A stretch of DNA of 9,394 nucleotides from Gallionella sp. (GCA_024654105.1 JANLID010000038.1:1-9394), one strand, 5' to 3'; positions 1 to 6,381 are shown, numbered from the stretch's first letter. The notes: generated by a model not told the origin, from the letters alone. Numbers and translations: made by a program.

Positions 1-193
1 CCGAAAATATCCAACAGGACGGAAAGTCAGTGACGATGAAATGAGGAGCATCAATGTGGAACGAAATAAGTTTCACGGCGACTGGAACTACGTTATAAAA
101 CCGAAGGCAACAGAGAATAGCTGATACCTTTATTTATTTACAGCTCCTTAGTAAATCTACTGATCTCAGGCTAAGCTCATATGGACGAGCTTT
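1..193 (+). mobile_element. Right (3') end of an ISAzo13-family insertion sequence; outer boundary not resolved
   Basis: The transposase tail ends at 124, so the terminal inverted repeat of the element should lie within the next few tens of bases, before the convergent ORF end at 194. The left end is outside the window, so the repeat and any target-site duplication cannot be matched here. The only structure seen in 125-193 is an imperfect inverted repeat: AGCT-cc-TTAG at 142-151 against CTAAGCT at 171-177. It could be part of the IS end or a weak hairpin between the converging genes. It lacks a T-run on either strand, so it is not called a terminator. Confidence 0.4.
2..124 (+). CDS. ISAzo13-family (Rhodopirellula-type DDE) transposase, C-terminal end only
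   Basis: The frame is open from the left window edge to a TGA and gives 40 residues. They contain KYPTGRKVSDDEM followed by FHGDWNYVIKP. This is the characteristic ending of ISAzo13-family transposases, which close with a YPTG-KVSDEEM stretch and then FHG(E/D)WNY. The catalytic DDE core, which would cut and rejoin IS ends, lies upstream of the window, so intactness cannot be judged. The visible tail is free of stops and frameshifts. It is the only plus-strand gene seen, and it runs convergently towards the long minus-strand Nudix ORF, whose stop lies 69 bp beyond. The match comes from memory of the family C-terminus and not from a search, but two separate motifs in the right order make chance unlikely. 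Confidence 0.82.
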   Translation, partial: RKYPTGRKVSDDEMRSINVERNKFHGDWNYVIKPKATENS

Positions 194-379
194 CTATTGT
201 TTCTTGTCTTTGCTATTGATTTCATCGGCAATACCAGCTGCGGCTCCGAGAGTTGATCCAACTACAATTCCGGCGACTGTAATAGTTCCGACCGGGCCGA
301 ATATGGGCAAAACAGTTACCGCAGCAACCCCGGCGACCGCTCCTGATGCCACTTTCAACAAACCTGAAACAAAACTCAT
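194..379 (-). CDS. Possible separate 61-aa glycine-zipper membrane protein from an internal start in the large ORF
   Basis: Codon 781 of the long ORF is an ATG preceded, at 6 nt spacing, by a perfect AGGAG. Initiation there would give a 61-residue protein starting MSFVSGLLKV, with two hydrophobic glycine/alanine-rich stretches around a GPVG turn (residues 8-28 and 30-51) and a charged tail ending SKDKKQ. This is the layout of a two-helix glycine-zipper membrane peptide, seen in small pore-forming or membrane-associated proteins. The long frame reads through without a stop, so the segment may be a C-terminal domain, a separately translated product, or both. The PLD-like segment just upstream appears to end close to this junction, which fits two genes that became fused or are translationally nested. 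Family not recognised; toxin activity is a guess. Confidence 0.42.
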   Translation of the reverse strand: MSFVSGLLKVASGAVAGVAAVTVLPIFGPVGTITVAGIVVGSTLGAAAGIADEINSKDKKQ

Positions 380-2719
380 TTCTATCTCCTGATTGATCGC
401 GTTGTTCGCTATCTGATAAACGGTGAGAAACCACTTGCATGGAAACCTACGGTTGTGTGGGTTTCGGCTTGGCAAGTCGCATTTAATCAGAGCGGGGGCG
501 GAAGCTAGAGGAGGACTACCGGTGTTCATAACGACTTTTAGTTCCTTAACATTCTTTTTTGGCAACTTCTCCATAACTGATTTGAATTCATTCGCAAGAC
601 GCAATTTCTTCTCAACAATATCTTCATTCCAATTATCAGGCCAAGCTGAAAACAAACTGACATGACGTTTCCCACTGCTGTCCCTGTCAAGTAGGCGCAA
701 AAATCTCGCAATACCGGAAAGTTCTGACTGAGGGCGCTCAAAATGTCGCTTTACCGCATAACGATCGACGATCGAAACACGCTTGAGTTGTGCTACAGCA
801 AGATTGCTAAAACGTTCTTTCCATATGTTGTCATAGGATTCATTGGGCTCGATGTGGCTTACCGATCGAAATAACGCCTTAGAAAAACTCTCGGCTTTAT
901 TTGCTGTGCTGAATCTGCACACTTCGACACCGGTTGACAGTGCGTTTGGTTTGGACAACTCTTCTTCTGAGAAATCAAACTCCACCAGAGCACTAGCATC
1001 GTCGATTAACGCAACCTCTGCATGGCCTGAAAGCATATTCAGGTTATTTCGCACTATTGAGCCATCCCAATCATCTCGGATTGGAATAAACTTCCGCAAG
1101 CCGATTTGGCGGGTGCGTGTATCGATCTTTTCCCGCAAATTTCGCTCCCAACCTTCTGCAAAGGGCTCTGAGACTGGGTCGTGGCCTTGCCGGATTGTGG
1201 CTATGATGTGCCAGACATTCTCTGTAATATGAATTGAAACCCTGCTGGAATGAATTGCTCCCCACTGTGTATTAAGCGTTTGTGTTGAGACATCGAGGAG
1301 TCCCTCGCTATCGCCGTCACGATGAAGTGCGTAGGAGTAAAGGTCATCATCGAAAAACAAGATGCTTTTCTCCACAGAAACACGCAGGTATAAGTCGGAA
1401 ATAATTTCGATCAATGGTAGACCAGCATCGGCAAGTGAGGATGCGAATTGTTTGGCTTCCGCCACCAGCTTAGAGTCATTCAGCCTTATCCAGCCATTCG
1501 GCAATAGAGTAAACACACTTGATTCTGATTTGAGATCCAATCCTTTGCGGTGCCATGCAAGCGCAAATAGCAAACCCCATTGCCTCTCTGTCATGATCAG
1601 AGGGACGGATTTCTCCTTGCCTGTTTTACCGAACAGGAATGGCCGCATCGGTGAGGAGGGAATAGTGATCTGCTGGCTCTCGCCCGAAAATCGCGGTTGA
1701 AATAATGAGGAATCAGAAACCCTTTCAAGAAGAGACTGGATGCTATCCCCCAGAGCGGATTTCAAAGCATCAATGTAGGCTGAACGACCATCTGGAAGTG
1801 TATTGCGTGCCAGGTCTTCCGAACTGAACCAGCTAAAGCGTTGCGGTTCATTACATACACGATCATAAAGTGCCACTTCGCCTTTTGAAGTCAAACAAAT
1901 CTGAAAAAGTTTTATGCCGTATTCTGTCAGTGCGTGGTTGTTGCGTGCGCCTTCGACCTGCCTGTACGGTGGCAATGCCAGGAAATCCTCGTAACTGTAA
2001 TCTTCGCCTACAACCAGCTTCAGCTCTTCGTTCAATTCGCGCTCAAGTGTTTTTGACAAACATTCCTTGACGAGTGGAGAAGCCGTCTGAAATAACTCTG
2101 GCAATGATCCAGGCACTCTTTGTTCTGGTGGCAAATCTGCCGCGTTGAGTCGCCCTCCTGGAAAAACGTAGTTTCTTGACTCCGGACGAGCTCGATCCTC
2201 TCGATGATGCATGAGGAATTTGCCTTCGAGTTTTATCAGCCCCCAAGCTACATGAACATAACGGATAGGCCGTGCTTCATTGCCATCCGTTGATCGGGCG
2301 CGCTGTAACTCCAGATAACGTAAAAGGTTGCGCTGTTCTTCAGCATCTTCCTCGGGTCGATGATGCCCCTGTTCCCAGTAGTCATGTCTGAAAAATCGCT
2401 GATTAGGATTCGCCAAGGTCTCTGTCAGAGATCTTGCCATAAGATATGCTGGGAATGAGACAAAAGCCCAATTGCCTGCAGCAAGACTACGGAGGTCAAG
2501 TAGGGCGGCACTATCAAACAACCGCTCAATGACACAGAGCGTGGCTTCCACCTCTATGGTGGACAAACCAGTCTGCTGATTCATCGTGTTGCAAAGAGCC
2601 TCTCGAGAAATTTCCTGTCGAATTGAACCTTCCTCGGCATGAAGTGGAAGAAGTTCAGAAAGTTTCTGAATGAATAAGTGATTCATGGCGGCACGATCAA
2701 TATGAACGATTTGGCTCAA
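194..2719 (-). CDS. Large multidomain protein: divergent Nudix domain, PLD/MIT_C-like segment, C-terminal glycine-zipper tail; function unknown
   Basis: An 841-residue ORF. The start is TTG, preceded directly by an in-frame TAA, with a weak AAGAG 7 nt upstream; the first in-frame ATG is codon 12 (2684-2686). Residues 1-110 are helical and possibly winged-helix-like. Residues about 153-310 look like a Nudix hydrolase: strand YVHVAWGLI, then VFPGGRLN (185-192), and a catalytic helix RELNEEL (227-233). That helix keeps the metal-binding RExxEE, but an insertion of about 30 residues splits the box and Lys replaces the usual Gly. Residues 340-640 are unrecognised. Residues 647-775 (VSIVDRYAV, then a helix and strand, then PHNRRF and KWFLTV) resemble the phospholipase D-like MIT C-terminal fold, with HNR in place of HDR; this is tentative. 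Residues 781-841 are hydrophobic and glycine-rich, suited to membrane insertion. Codons and base composition are AT-richer than the neighbours, suggesting acquisition. A defence or conflict role is only inferred. Confidence 0.8.
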   Translation of the reverse strand: MSQIVHIDRAAMNHLFIQKLSELLPLHAEEGSIRQEISREALCNTMNQQTGLSTIEVEATLCVIERLFDSAALLDLRSLAAGNWAFVSFPAYLMARSLTETLANPNQRFFRHDYWEQGHHRPEEDAEEQRNLLRYLELQRARSTDGNEARPIRYVHVAWGLIKLEGKFLMHHREDRARPESRNYVFPGGRLNAADLPPEQRVPGSLPELFQTASPLVKECLSKTLERELNEELKLVVGEDYSYEDFLALPPYRQVEGARNNHALTEYGIKLFQICLTSKGEVALYDRVCNEPQRFSWFSSEDLARNTLPDGRSAYIDALKSALGDSIQSLLERVSDSSLFQPRFSGESQQITIPSSPMRPFLFGKTGKEKSVPLIMTERQWGLLFALAWHRKGLDLKSESSVFTLLPNGWIRLNDSKLVAEAKQFASSLADAGLPLIEIISDLYLRVSVEKSILFFDDDLYSYALHRDGDSEGLLDVSTQTLNTQWGAIHSSRVSIHITENVWHIIATIRQGHDPVSEPFAEGWERNLREKIDTRTRQIGLRKFIPIRDDWDGSIVRNNLNMLSGHAEVALIDDASALVEFDFSEEELSKPNALSTGVEVCRFSTANKAESFSKALFRSVSHIEPNESYDNIWKERFSNLAVAQLKRVSIVDRYAVKRHFERPQSELSGIARFLRLLDRDSSGKRHVSLFSAWPDNWNEDIVEKKLRLANEFKSVMEKLPKKNVKELKVVMNTGSPPLASAPALIKCDLPSRNPHNRRFPCKWFLTVYQIANNAINQEIEMSFVSGLLKVASGAVAGVAAVTVLPIFGPVGTITVAGIVVGSTLGAAAGIADEINSKDKKQ
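386..390 (-). promoter_or_regulatory. Internal ribosome binding site AGGAG ahead of codon 781
   Basis: On the minus strand AGGAG is followed by ATAGAA and then ATG (379-377). The 6-nt spacing is ideal, and the site is far stronger than the one in front of the long ORF itself. It lies inside coding sequence (codons for NQEIE), where chance occurrence is possible but a correctly spaced in-frame ATG is less expected. It supports independent translation of the hydrophobic tail. Confidence 0.5.
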
Positions 2720-2847
2720 TTATCCACTCTTTTACCATCCAAAATGACGGCATGGGCCAATCAATAACTACGCCAATGGCGATAATGAAAAATTTCAGTC
2801 GTAAGACCGCTTCTGGCACACTGCGGGACTTCGATCCATGTATTAGT
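2720..2847. other. Intergenic spacer between the central operon and the accessory ORF
   Basis: 128 bp with no convincing ORF or RNA gene. It holds a short perfect palindrome CGCCA-a-TGGCG (2771-2781). No GC-rich hairpin with a T-run was found to end the MBL-hydrolase transcript. No consensus -35/-10 pair for the long ORF could be picked with confidence. Base composition shifts here from GC-rich (right) to AT-richer (left). Confidence 0.5.
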
Positions 2848-3879
2848 TTACTGGAAAGCGGTCATTGCAGCGCCACCAAATGCCGCCTCTATTTCTGCGC
2901 GTAGCGCTGCCCTGTCCTCGCCGACATAGCGCGGCGAAAAATGCATCGGTATGACGCTGCCGGCATGCGCGGCACTGGCGATCTCACCGGCCTGGCGCGC
3001 GGTCAGGTGGAACTTGCGCTGGCCGTGTTCGGCATCGCGTTGCAGAAACGCCGCCTCGATGAACAGCAGGTCGGCGTTGCGCGCCAGCTCGACGATGCGC
3101 GCCACGTTGTCCTCGCGCCATGCGACATCGGTGACATAGGCGATCTTCTGGCCGGGCACGATGCGCAGCGCGGGTTTCAATTCGGCGAGTGACACCAGCC
3201 GCTCCCGCTGCGCACCTTCCCCGCGCCAGGCCACGCGTATCTGCCACTGTTCCGGTTCGTTGCGCAATACCGCCTGCTTCATGTCGCGCAACCACGCACC
3301 CACCGGCAGGCCGAGTTCCTGCAAGCGGTTCTTCCATACATTGACGTGCGCCTGTTCCTGCAGCGCATAGGCCAGACAGGAAATCCCGCCGTGATCGAGC
3401 AACGTGCAGCGCACCCGCATGGCCGGCTCGCTCAGCAACACATTGCCGGGACAGGTTACGCTGGTCTCATCTTCACGCTGAAATGCACTGAGACAGCGGA
3501 AACTGGCGCGCCGCCCTGCCCCGTTGCCATCCAGCTCGGTGACACGCAACGTAAAATCGGACAGGTAGTTGCGCACCAGATTCCAGGTGTAGGCGCGCAA
3601 CTTGTGTTCCACCTGCGCGAGAAAGCCGGGCGGTCCGAATAGTTTCAGGTCTTTTTCCCGCCCCAGCAAAATGCGCAGCAGCCAGTCGAAGCCGATGAAA
3701 TGATCCATGTGCGCATGGCTGACGAACACATGGCTGATGCGCATCAGCTTGCGCGGAGGCAGCGTTCGGATGTCGCCCAGATCGAACAGCAGTGCGCGCC
3801 GCTCGAACAGGCAGTCGACGAACAGTACGGGGTCTCCCGTTGAACCGTTAACCAGATGGGGATGGAAGGTCGGGCGCAT
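2848..3879 (-). CDS. RNase Z-like metallo-beta-lactamase-fold hydrolase
   Basis: 343 residues with the full metal-binding set of the MBL superfamily: HAHMDH at 55-60 (HxHxDH), LDHG at 162-164, the bridging Asp in YVTD (251), and a distal His in MHFSPRY (313). HLTARQAG (291-298) matches the RNase Z motif with His followed by Thr and a small-residue helix, so the protein belongs near the tRNase Z/ElaC branch and not with the lactamases. It lacks the usual RNase Z opening (FLGTG-type strand with a DCGEGTQ-type turn), having VDCLFERRALLFDLGD instead, and it is longer than typical ElaC (about 300 residues). The substrate may therefore not be the tRNA 3' trailer. No clear Shine-Dalgarno precedes the ATG, which lies 17 nt after the short TPM gene stop, so translation is probably coupled to that operon. 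Confidence 0.85.
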   Translation of the reverse strand: MRPTFHPHLVNGSTGDPVLFVDCLFERRALLFDLGDIRTLPPRKLMRISHVFVSHAHMDHFIGFDWLLRILLGREKDLKLFGPPGFLAQVEHKLRAYTWNLVRNYLSDFTLRVTELDGNGAGRRASFRCLSAFQREDETSVTCPGNVLLSEPAMRVRCTLLDHGGISCLAYALQEQAHVNVWKNRLQELGLPVGAWLRDMKQAVLRNEPEQWQIRVAWRGEGAQRERLVSLAELKPALRIVPGQKIAYVTDVAWREDNVARIVELARNADLLFIEAAFLQRDAEHGQRKFHLTARQAGEIASAAHAGSVIPMHFSPRYVGEDRAALRAEIEAAFGGAAMTAFQ

Positions 3880-3896
3880 AATTGCGCATCGGTGTG

Positions 3897-4394
3897 CTAC
3901 AACACCACCGGACGATCCGGCATCTCGTTGGGCTTGCCGCTGCGCGCCGGAAAATGATGCGCCAGATGTTCGCCGACGGCATGTATCCCGGCCAGCACGC
4001 CCGCTTCGAACTGCCCGTCGCGGAACGCCGCTTCCATCTCGCGGCAGATCGCTTCCCAGGTTTCCGTGCCGAGCCTCGCATGGATGCCGCGGTCGGCGAC
4101 GATCTCGACATCGCGGTCCGCCAGCAGCAGATAAATCAGCACGCCGTTGTTATGCTCGGTATCCCAGACGCGCAACTTGGAAAAAACTTCGATGGCGCGT
4201 TGCTGCGCGGTCTGCCCCGCCAGCAACGGAGCCAATTCCAGCGCAGCCTCGACCGCGAAACGGATCTGTCCGTCATGCAGCGCTTCGGTTGCACGTATTG
4301 CATGCTCGATCGCATCCAGCGAACGCGACGGAAAAACGCGCCGCACCGCCGCGCGGCCAAACGATAGATGTCTCATGATGCGTTTAAAATCCAT
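3897..4394 (-). CDS. Short TPM-domain protein (second TPM gene of the LemA cluster)
   Basis: 165 residues from the ATG at 4394, chosen because it overlaps the upstream TPM stop by one base (TGATG) and has GGGAG 6 nt before it. An in-frame extension to 4595 reads only as Trp/Arg-rich shadow sequence of the neighbouring glycine-rich tail, and so is not real. It opens MDFKRIMRHLSFG with no signal peptide. A helical region follows (SLDAIEHAIRATEALHDGQIRFAVEA), then the TPM core: RAIEVFSKLRVWDTEHNNGVLIYLLLADRDVEIVADRGI (given in pieces: RAIEVF 66-71, WDTEHNNGVLIYLLL 77-91, DVEIVADRGI 95-104). GVLAGIHAVGEHLAHHFP (132-149) closes it. This compact version regularly follows a LemA and a membrane-anchored TPM gene in betaproteobacteria. 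Biochemical role uncertain; some TPM proteins are phosphatases or act in membrane protein quality control. Confidence 0.85.
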   Translation of the reverse strand: MDFKRIMRHLSFGRAAVRRVFPSRSLDAIEHAIRATEALHDGQIRFAVEAALELAPLLAGQTAQQRAIEVFSKLRVWDTEHNNGVLIYLLLADRDVEIVADRGIHARLGTETWEAICREMEAAFRDGQFEAGVLAGIHAVGEHLAHHFPARSGKPNEMPDRPVVL

Positions 4395-5242
4395 CACCAT
4401 CTCCCGGACGCGCCGCCCCCACCAAAGCCTCCGCCGCCTCCGCTGAAGCCGCCTCCGCCCCCGCTGAATCCACCACCACCGAAACCACCCCTGCCATGCC
4501 CGCCGATGCCGCGTCCTGCACCACCCAGCAAAACGAATACGAATGCCATAAATCCGATCAGTAGTGCGACCAGCAAAGGCGCGACCATCAACCATGCCAA
4601 CACTCCCAAAGCTCCGCCCATCAGCACGGCGGCGGGGAATCGACCGAGCAGTGCGCGCAGCATACCGCCCACGACCACGACCAGCCCGAATGCGATGAAT
4701 AGCAAAGACTCGAAATCAAATTTTTTGTTTGCGGAAGAACGCCGCGGCGGAGGTGGCAAGGGTTCGCCGTTGACCACCTGCATCATCGCCGTCAGGCCTG
4801 ACTCGATGCCGGAATAAAATTCGCCGCGCTTGAAATGCGGCACGATGATCTCATCGATGATGCGGTGCGCGGTAGCGTCGTTCAGCACGCCTTCCAGGCC
4901 ATAGCCCACTTCGATGCGCAAGGTGCGGTCTTCCTTGGCGACCAGCAGCAGCGCGCCGTCGTCCACGTTCTTGCGGCCAAGTTTCCATGCATCAACGACC
5001 CGGATGCCGAATTGCTCGATGGCTTCCGGTTGCGTGGTCGGCACGATCAGCACGGCAAGCTGCACGCCCTTTTTTGCTTCAAATGCGGCAAGACGCGCTT
5101 CAAGCGTCTGGATTTGCCCCGCATCGAGCGTTGCGGTGAGATCGGTGATGCGCTGCGCGAGCGGCGGCACGGCAACTTCGGCCTGCGCCGCCCCGACCAG
5201 CAGCAGCGCAAGCAGAATAACTCGCGCCCAGGACAGGTTCAT
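4394..5242 (-). CDS. Secreted, membrane-anchored TPM-domain protein with glycine-rich tail (YgcG-like)
   Basis: 282 residues. An N-terminal signal peptide spans residues 1-21 (hydrophobic core RVILLALLLVGA, cleavage after AQA). The TPM domain covers about 27-157, with the family hallmarks DDGALLLVA (94-102), RIEVGYGLEG (109-118) and the IIVPHFKRGEFYSGI helix (132-146). Three hydrophobic segments follow (about 179-199, 203-219 and 220-239), and then a Gly-rich, Phe/Ser-punctuated tail (240-282) ending GGGGASGRW. The TPM domain should face the periplasm. The start sits one base after the lemA stop, and the stop overlaps the next ATG, so translation is coupled at both ends. This LemA-TPM pairing is common and points to a joint envelope function. 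The molecular activity is not established from sequence. Confidence 0.9.
   Translation of the reverse strand: MNLSWARVILLALLLVGAAQAEVAVPPLAQRITDLTATLDAGQIQTLEARLAAFEAKKGVQLAVLIVPTTQPEAIEQFGIRVVDAWKLGRKNVDDGALLLVAKEDRTLRIEVGYGLEGVLNDATAHRIIDEIIVPHFKRGEFYSGIESGLTAMMQVVNGEPLPPPPRRSSANKKFDFESLLFIAFGLVVVVGGMLRALLGRFPAAVLMGGALGVLAWLMVAPLLVALLIGFMAFVFVLLGGAGRGIGGHGRGGFGGGGFSGGGGGFSGGGGGFGGGGASGRW
4397..4525 (-). repeat. Low-complexity glycine-codon repeat encoding the TPM protein tail
   Basis: GGN-rich tandem coding repeat with units approximating GGCGGAGGCGGCTTCAGCGG. It encodes G4-5 F S/G blocks over residues 240-282. It creates long Pro-rich and Trp/Arg-rich shadow frames on both strands and is a plausible slippage site for length variation between strains. 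Confidence 0.75.
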
Positions 5243-5243
5243 G

Positions 5244-5852
5244 TCAATCCGCCGATACCGGAACCCTGGGTGCGGCGAAATCCACCGTGGGCGGGCTTGA
5301 GATCGCTTTCTCGTTCTCCACCGTGAACGATGGTTTGACCTTGTAGCCGAACAGCATCGCGGTCAGGTTGCTCGGGAAGGAGCGCACCGTGACGTTGTAT
5401 TCCTGCACCGCCTTGATGTAGCGGTTGCGCGCCACGGTGATGCGGTTTTCGGTGCCTTCCAGTTGCGCCTGCAAGTCGCGGAAGTTCGCGTCGGATTTCA
5501 ACTGCGGGTAATTCTCCGACACCACCAGCAAGCGGCTTAATGCCGAAGACAGTTGGCCTTGCGCGGCCTGGAATTTGGCGAAGGCCTGTGCGTCGTTGAT
5601 CAGCTCCGGCGTGGCCTGAATGCTGCCGACCCTGGCGCGCGCCTCGGTGACGCCCAGCAGCACGGCCTGCTCCTGCGCGGCGTAGCCCTTGACGGTGTTG
5701 ACCAGGTTGGGGATCAGATCGGCACGCCGTTGATACTGGTTCAGCACCTCCGCCCAGCTTGCCTTGATTTGTTCATCGGTGGTCTGGAAAGTGTTGTAGC
5801 CGCAGCCGCTCAGCATCAACGTCAGTAAAGCAATCCATAAGACACGCCTCAT
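5244..5852 (-). CDS. lemA: LemA family lipoprotein
   Basis: 202 residues from the ATG at 5852, chosen because GGAGG sits 5 nt upstream (5858-5862) and because it produces a clean lipoprotein signal: MRRVLWIALLTLMLSGC, lipobox LSGC with Cys17. An upstream in-frame start at 5969 adds non-native sequence. The mature part is the helical LemA fold. Family-typical stretches are QRRADLIPNLVNTVKGYA (41-58), FAKFQAAQGQLSSALSRLL (91-109), YPQLKSDANFRDLQAQLEGTENRI in pieces (YPQLKSDANF 115-124, LEGTENRI 131-138), and the YNVTVRSFPSNL end motif (152-163). It is expected as an outer-leaflet lipid-anchored envelope protein. It is first in a four-gene cluster with two TPM genes and an MBL hydrolase. LemA proteins have been linked to envelope stress, but no specific activity can be read here. 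Confidence 0.93.
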   Translation of the reverse strand: MRRVLWIALLTLMLSGCGYNTFQTTDEQIKASWAEVLNQYQRRADLIPNLVNTVKGYAAQEQAVLLGVTEARARVGSIQATPELINDAQAFAKFQAAQGQLSSALSRLLVVSENYPQLKSDANFRDLQAQLEGTENRITVARNRYIKAVQEYNVTVRSFPSNLTAMLFGYKVKPSFTVENEKAISSPPTVDFAAPRVPVSAD

Positions 5853-5889
5853 TGATTCCTCCAGGTTGAATGTCAAAAAGCACGCAGAA

Positions 5890-5898
5890 ACTATAGCA
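5890..5898 (-). promoter_or_regulatory. Candidate extended -10 promoter for the lemA operon
   Basis: Minus-strand TGCTATAGT fits an extended -10 element (TGn followed by TATAGT, one mismatch to TATAAT). It lies 37 nt before the lemA ATG. No good -35 hexamer is found at 16-18 nt, consistent with extended -10 use but leaving the call weak. It is the best candidate in the 109-bp gap after the toxin gene. Confidence 0.35.
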
Positions 5899-5909
5899 CC
5901 AAACCGATA

Positions 5910-5928
5910 ACCAGCAGTTGGCGCTGGT
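5910..5928. repeat. Short inverted repeat ACCAGC-N7-GCTGGT upstream of lemA
   Basis: A perfect 6-bp stem with a 7-nt spacer, just upstream of the candidate lemA -10 element and downstream of the toxin stop. It has no T-run, so a terminator is not supported. It could be a regulator site or chance. Confidence 0.3.
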
Positions 5929-5961
5929 AGGCGCGGTGTGCCCCGCTCCCACATTAGAATC

Positions 5962-6381
5962 TCAAGCAAACTTTTTTACGCCCGCTTTCTTTGCGGCCTT
6001 CTGCAAGTCTTCGTCGAGCGTGGCCAGCGGTATGCCTAGTCTCAAGGCCAATTCCAGATAGGATGCGTCGTAAGCGGATAGTTTGTAGCGCCGCGCCAGT
6101 TGCAAGGTATCAGACAGCGCGTGCGCGAATGTGGCCGTATCCACTTCAATATCCACGCCTTCCAGCATCTCAAGAAATGCCCCGCTCCGCGCTTCTGTCA
6201 CCAAGGATTTGACTTCCGCCTTGGTAATGACATTTGCCACCTCAAGTCCCCATGTCACGGGGACGAGGGCGCTGGTTTTTTTCATTGCATCCAGCACCTT
6301 GCCGGCATAGGCAAGCTCTTGCAGCTTGCCATCGCCAAAAAACCAACGCATGGTTACCGAGTTATCCAGAACGAAGCTCAC
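5962..6381 (-). CDS. vapC: PIN-domain toxin ribonuclease (VapC family)
   Basis: 139 residues, a typical VapC length. The four acidic residues of the PIN nuclease site are visible: Asp6 (FVLDNSV), Glu47 (WGLEVANV), Asp105 (LSAYDASYLELA) and Asp123 (LATLDEDL). PIN toxins use Mg2+ at this site to cleave RNA, commonly tRNA or rRNA, and are silenced by their antitoxin. The GTG start overlaps the antitoxin TGA by four bases (GTGA), with GAGGGG 5 nt upstream, so translation is coupled to the antitoxin. The catalytic set and length are intact, so activity is expected. The RNA target cannot be predicted. Confidence 0.93.
   Translation of the reverse strand: MSFVLDNSVTMRWFFGDGKLQELAYAGKVLDAMKKTSALVPVTWGLEVANVITKAEVKSLVTEARSGAFLEMLEGVDIEVDTATFAHALSDTLQLARRYKLSAYDASYLELALRLGIPLATLDEDLQKAAKKAGVKKFA

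Noticed and set aside
2771..2781. Palindrome CGCCAATGGCG considered as a terminator or operator
   Set aside because: The stem is only 5 bp with a 1-nt centre, there is no T-run, and no promoter could be placed beside it.
3882..4367. Plus-strand 161-codon ORF, and similar long plus-strand frames at 6100-6663, 7050-7523 and 8621-9172
   Set aside because: Each lies opposite a well-supported minus-strand gene and shows no recognisable domain; these are typical shadows in GC-rich DNA.
4395..4595. N-terminal extension of the short TPM gene, Trp/Arg-rich
   Set aside because: It is an out-of-frame reading of the neighbour's glycine repeat; the coupled ATG at 4394 with GGGAG is the credible start.
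4368..4817. Plus-strand proline-rich 149-codon ORF
   Set aside because: It is the antisense shadow of the glycine-codon repeat in the TPM gene; no RBS or family resemblance.
5853..5969. 39-codon upstream extension of LemA
   Set aside because: It would bury the lipoprotein signal peptide inside the protein; the ATG at 5852 has an ideal GGAGG.
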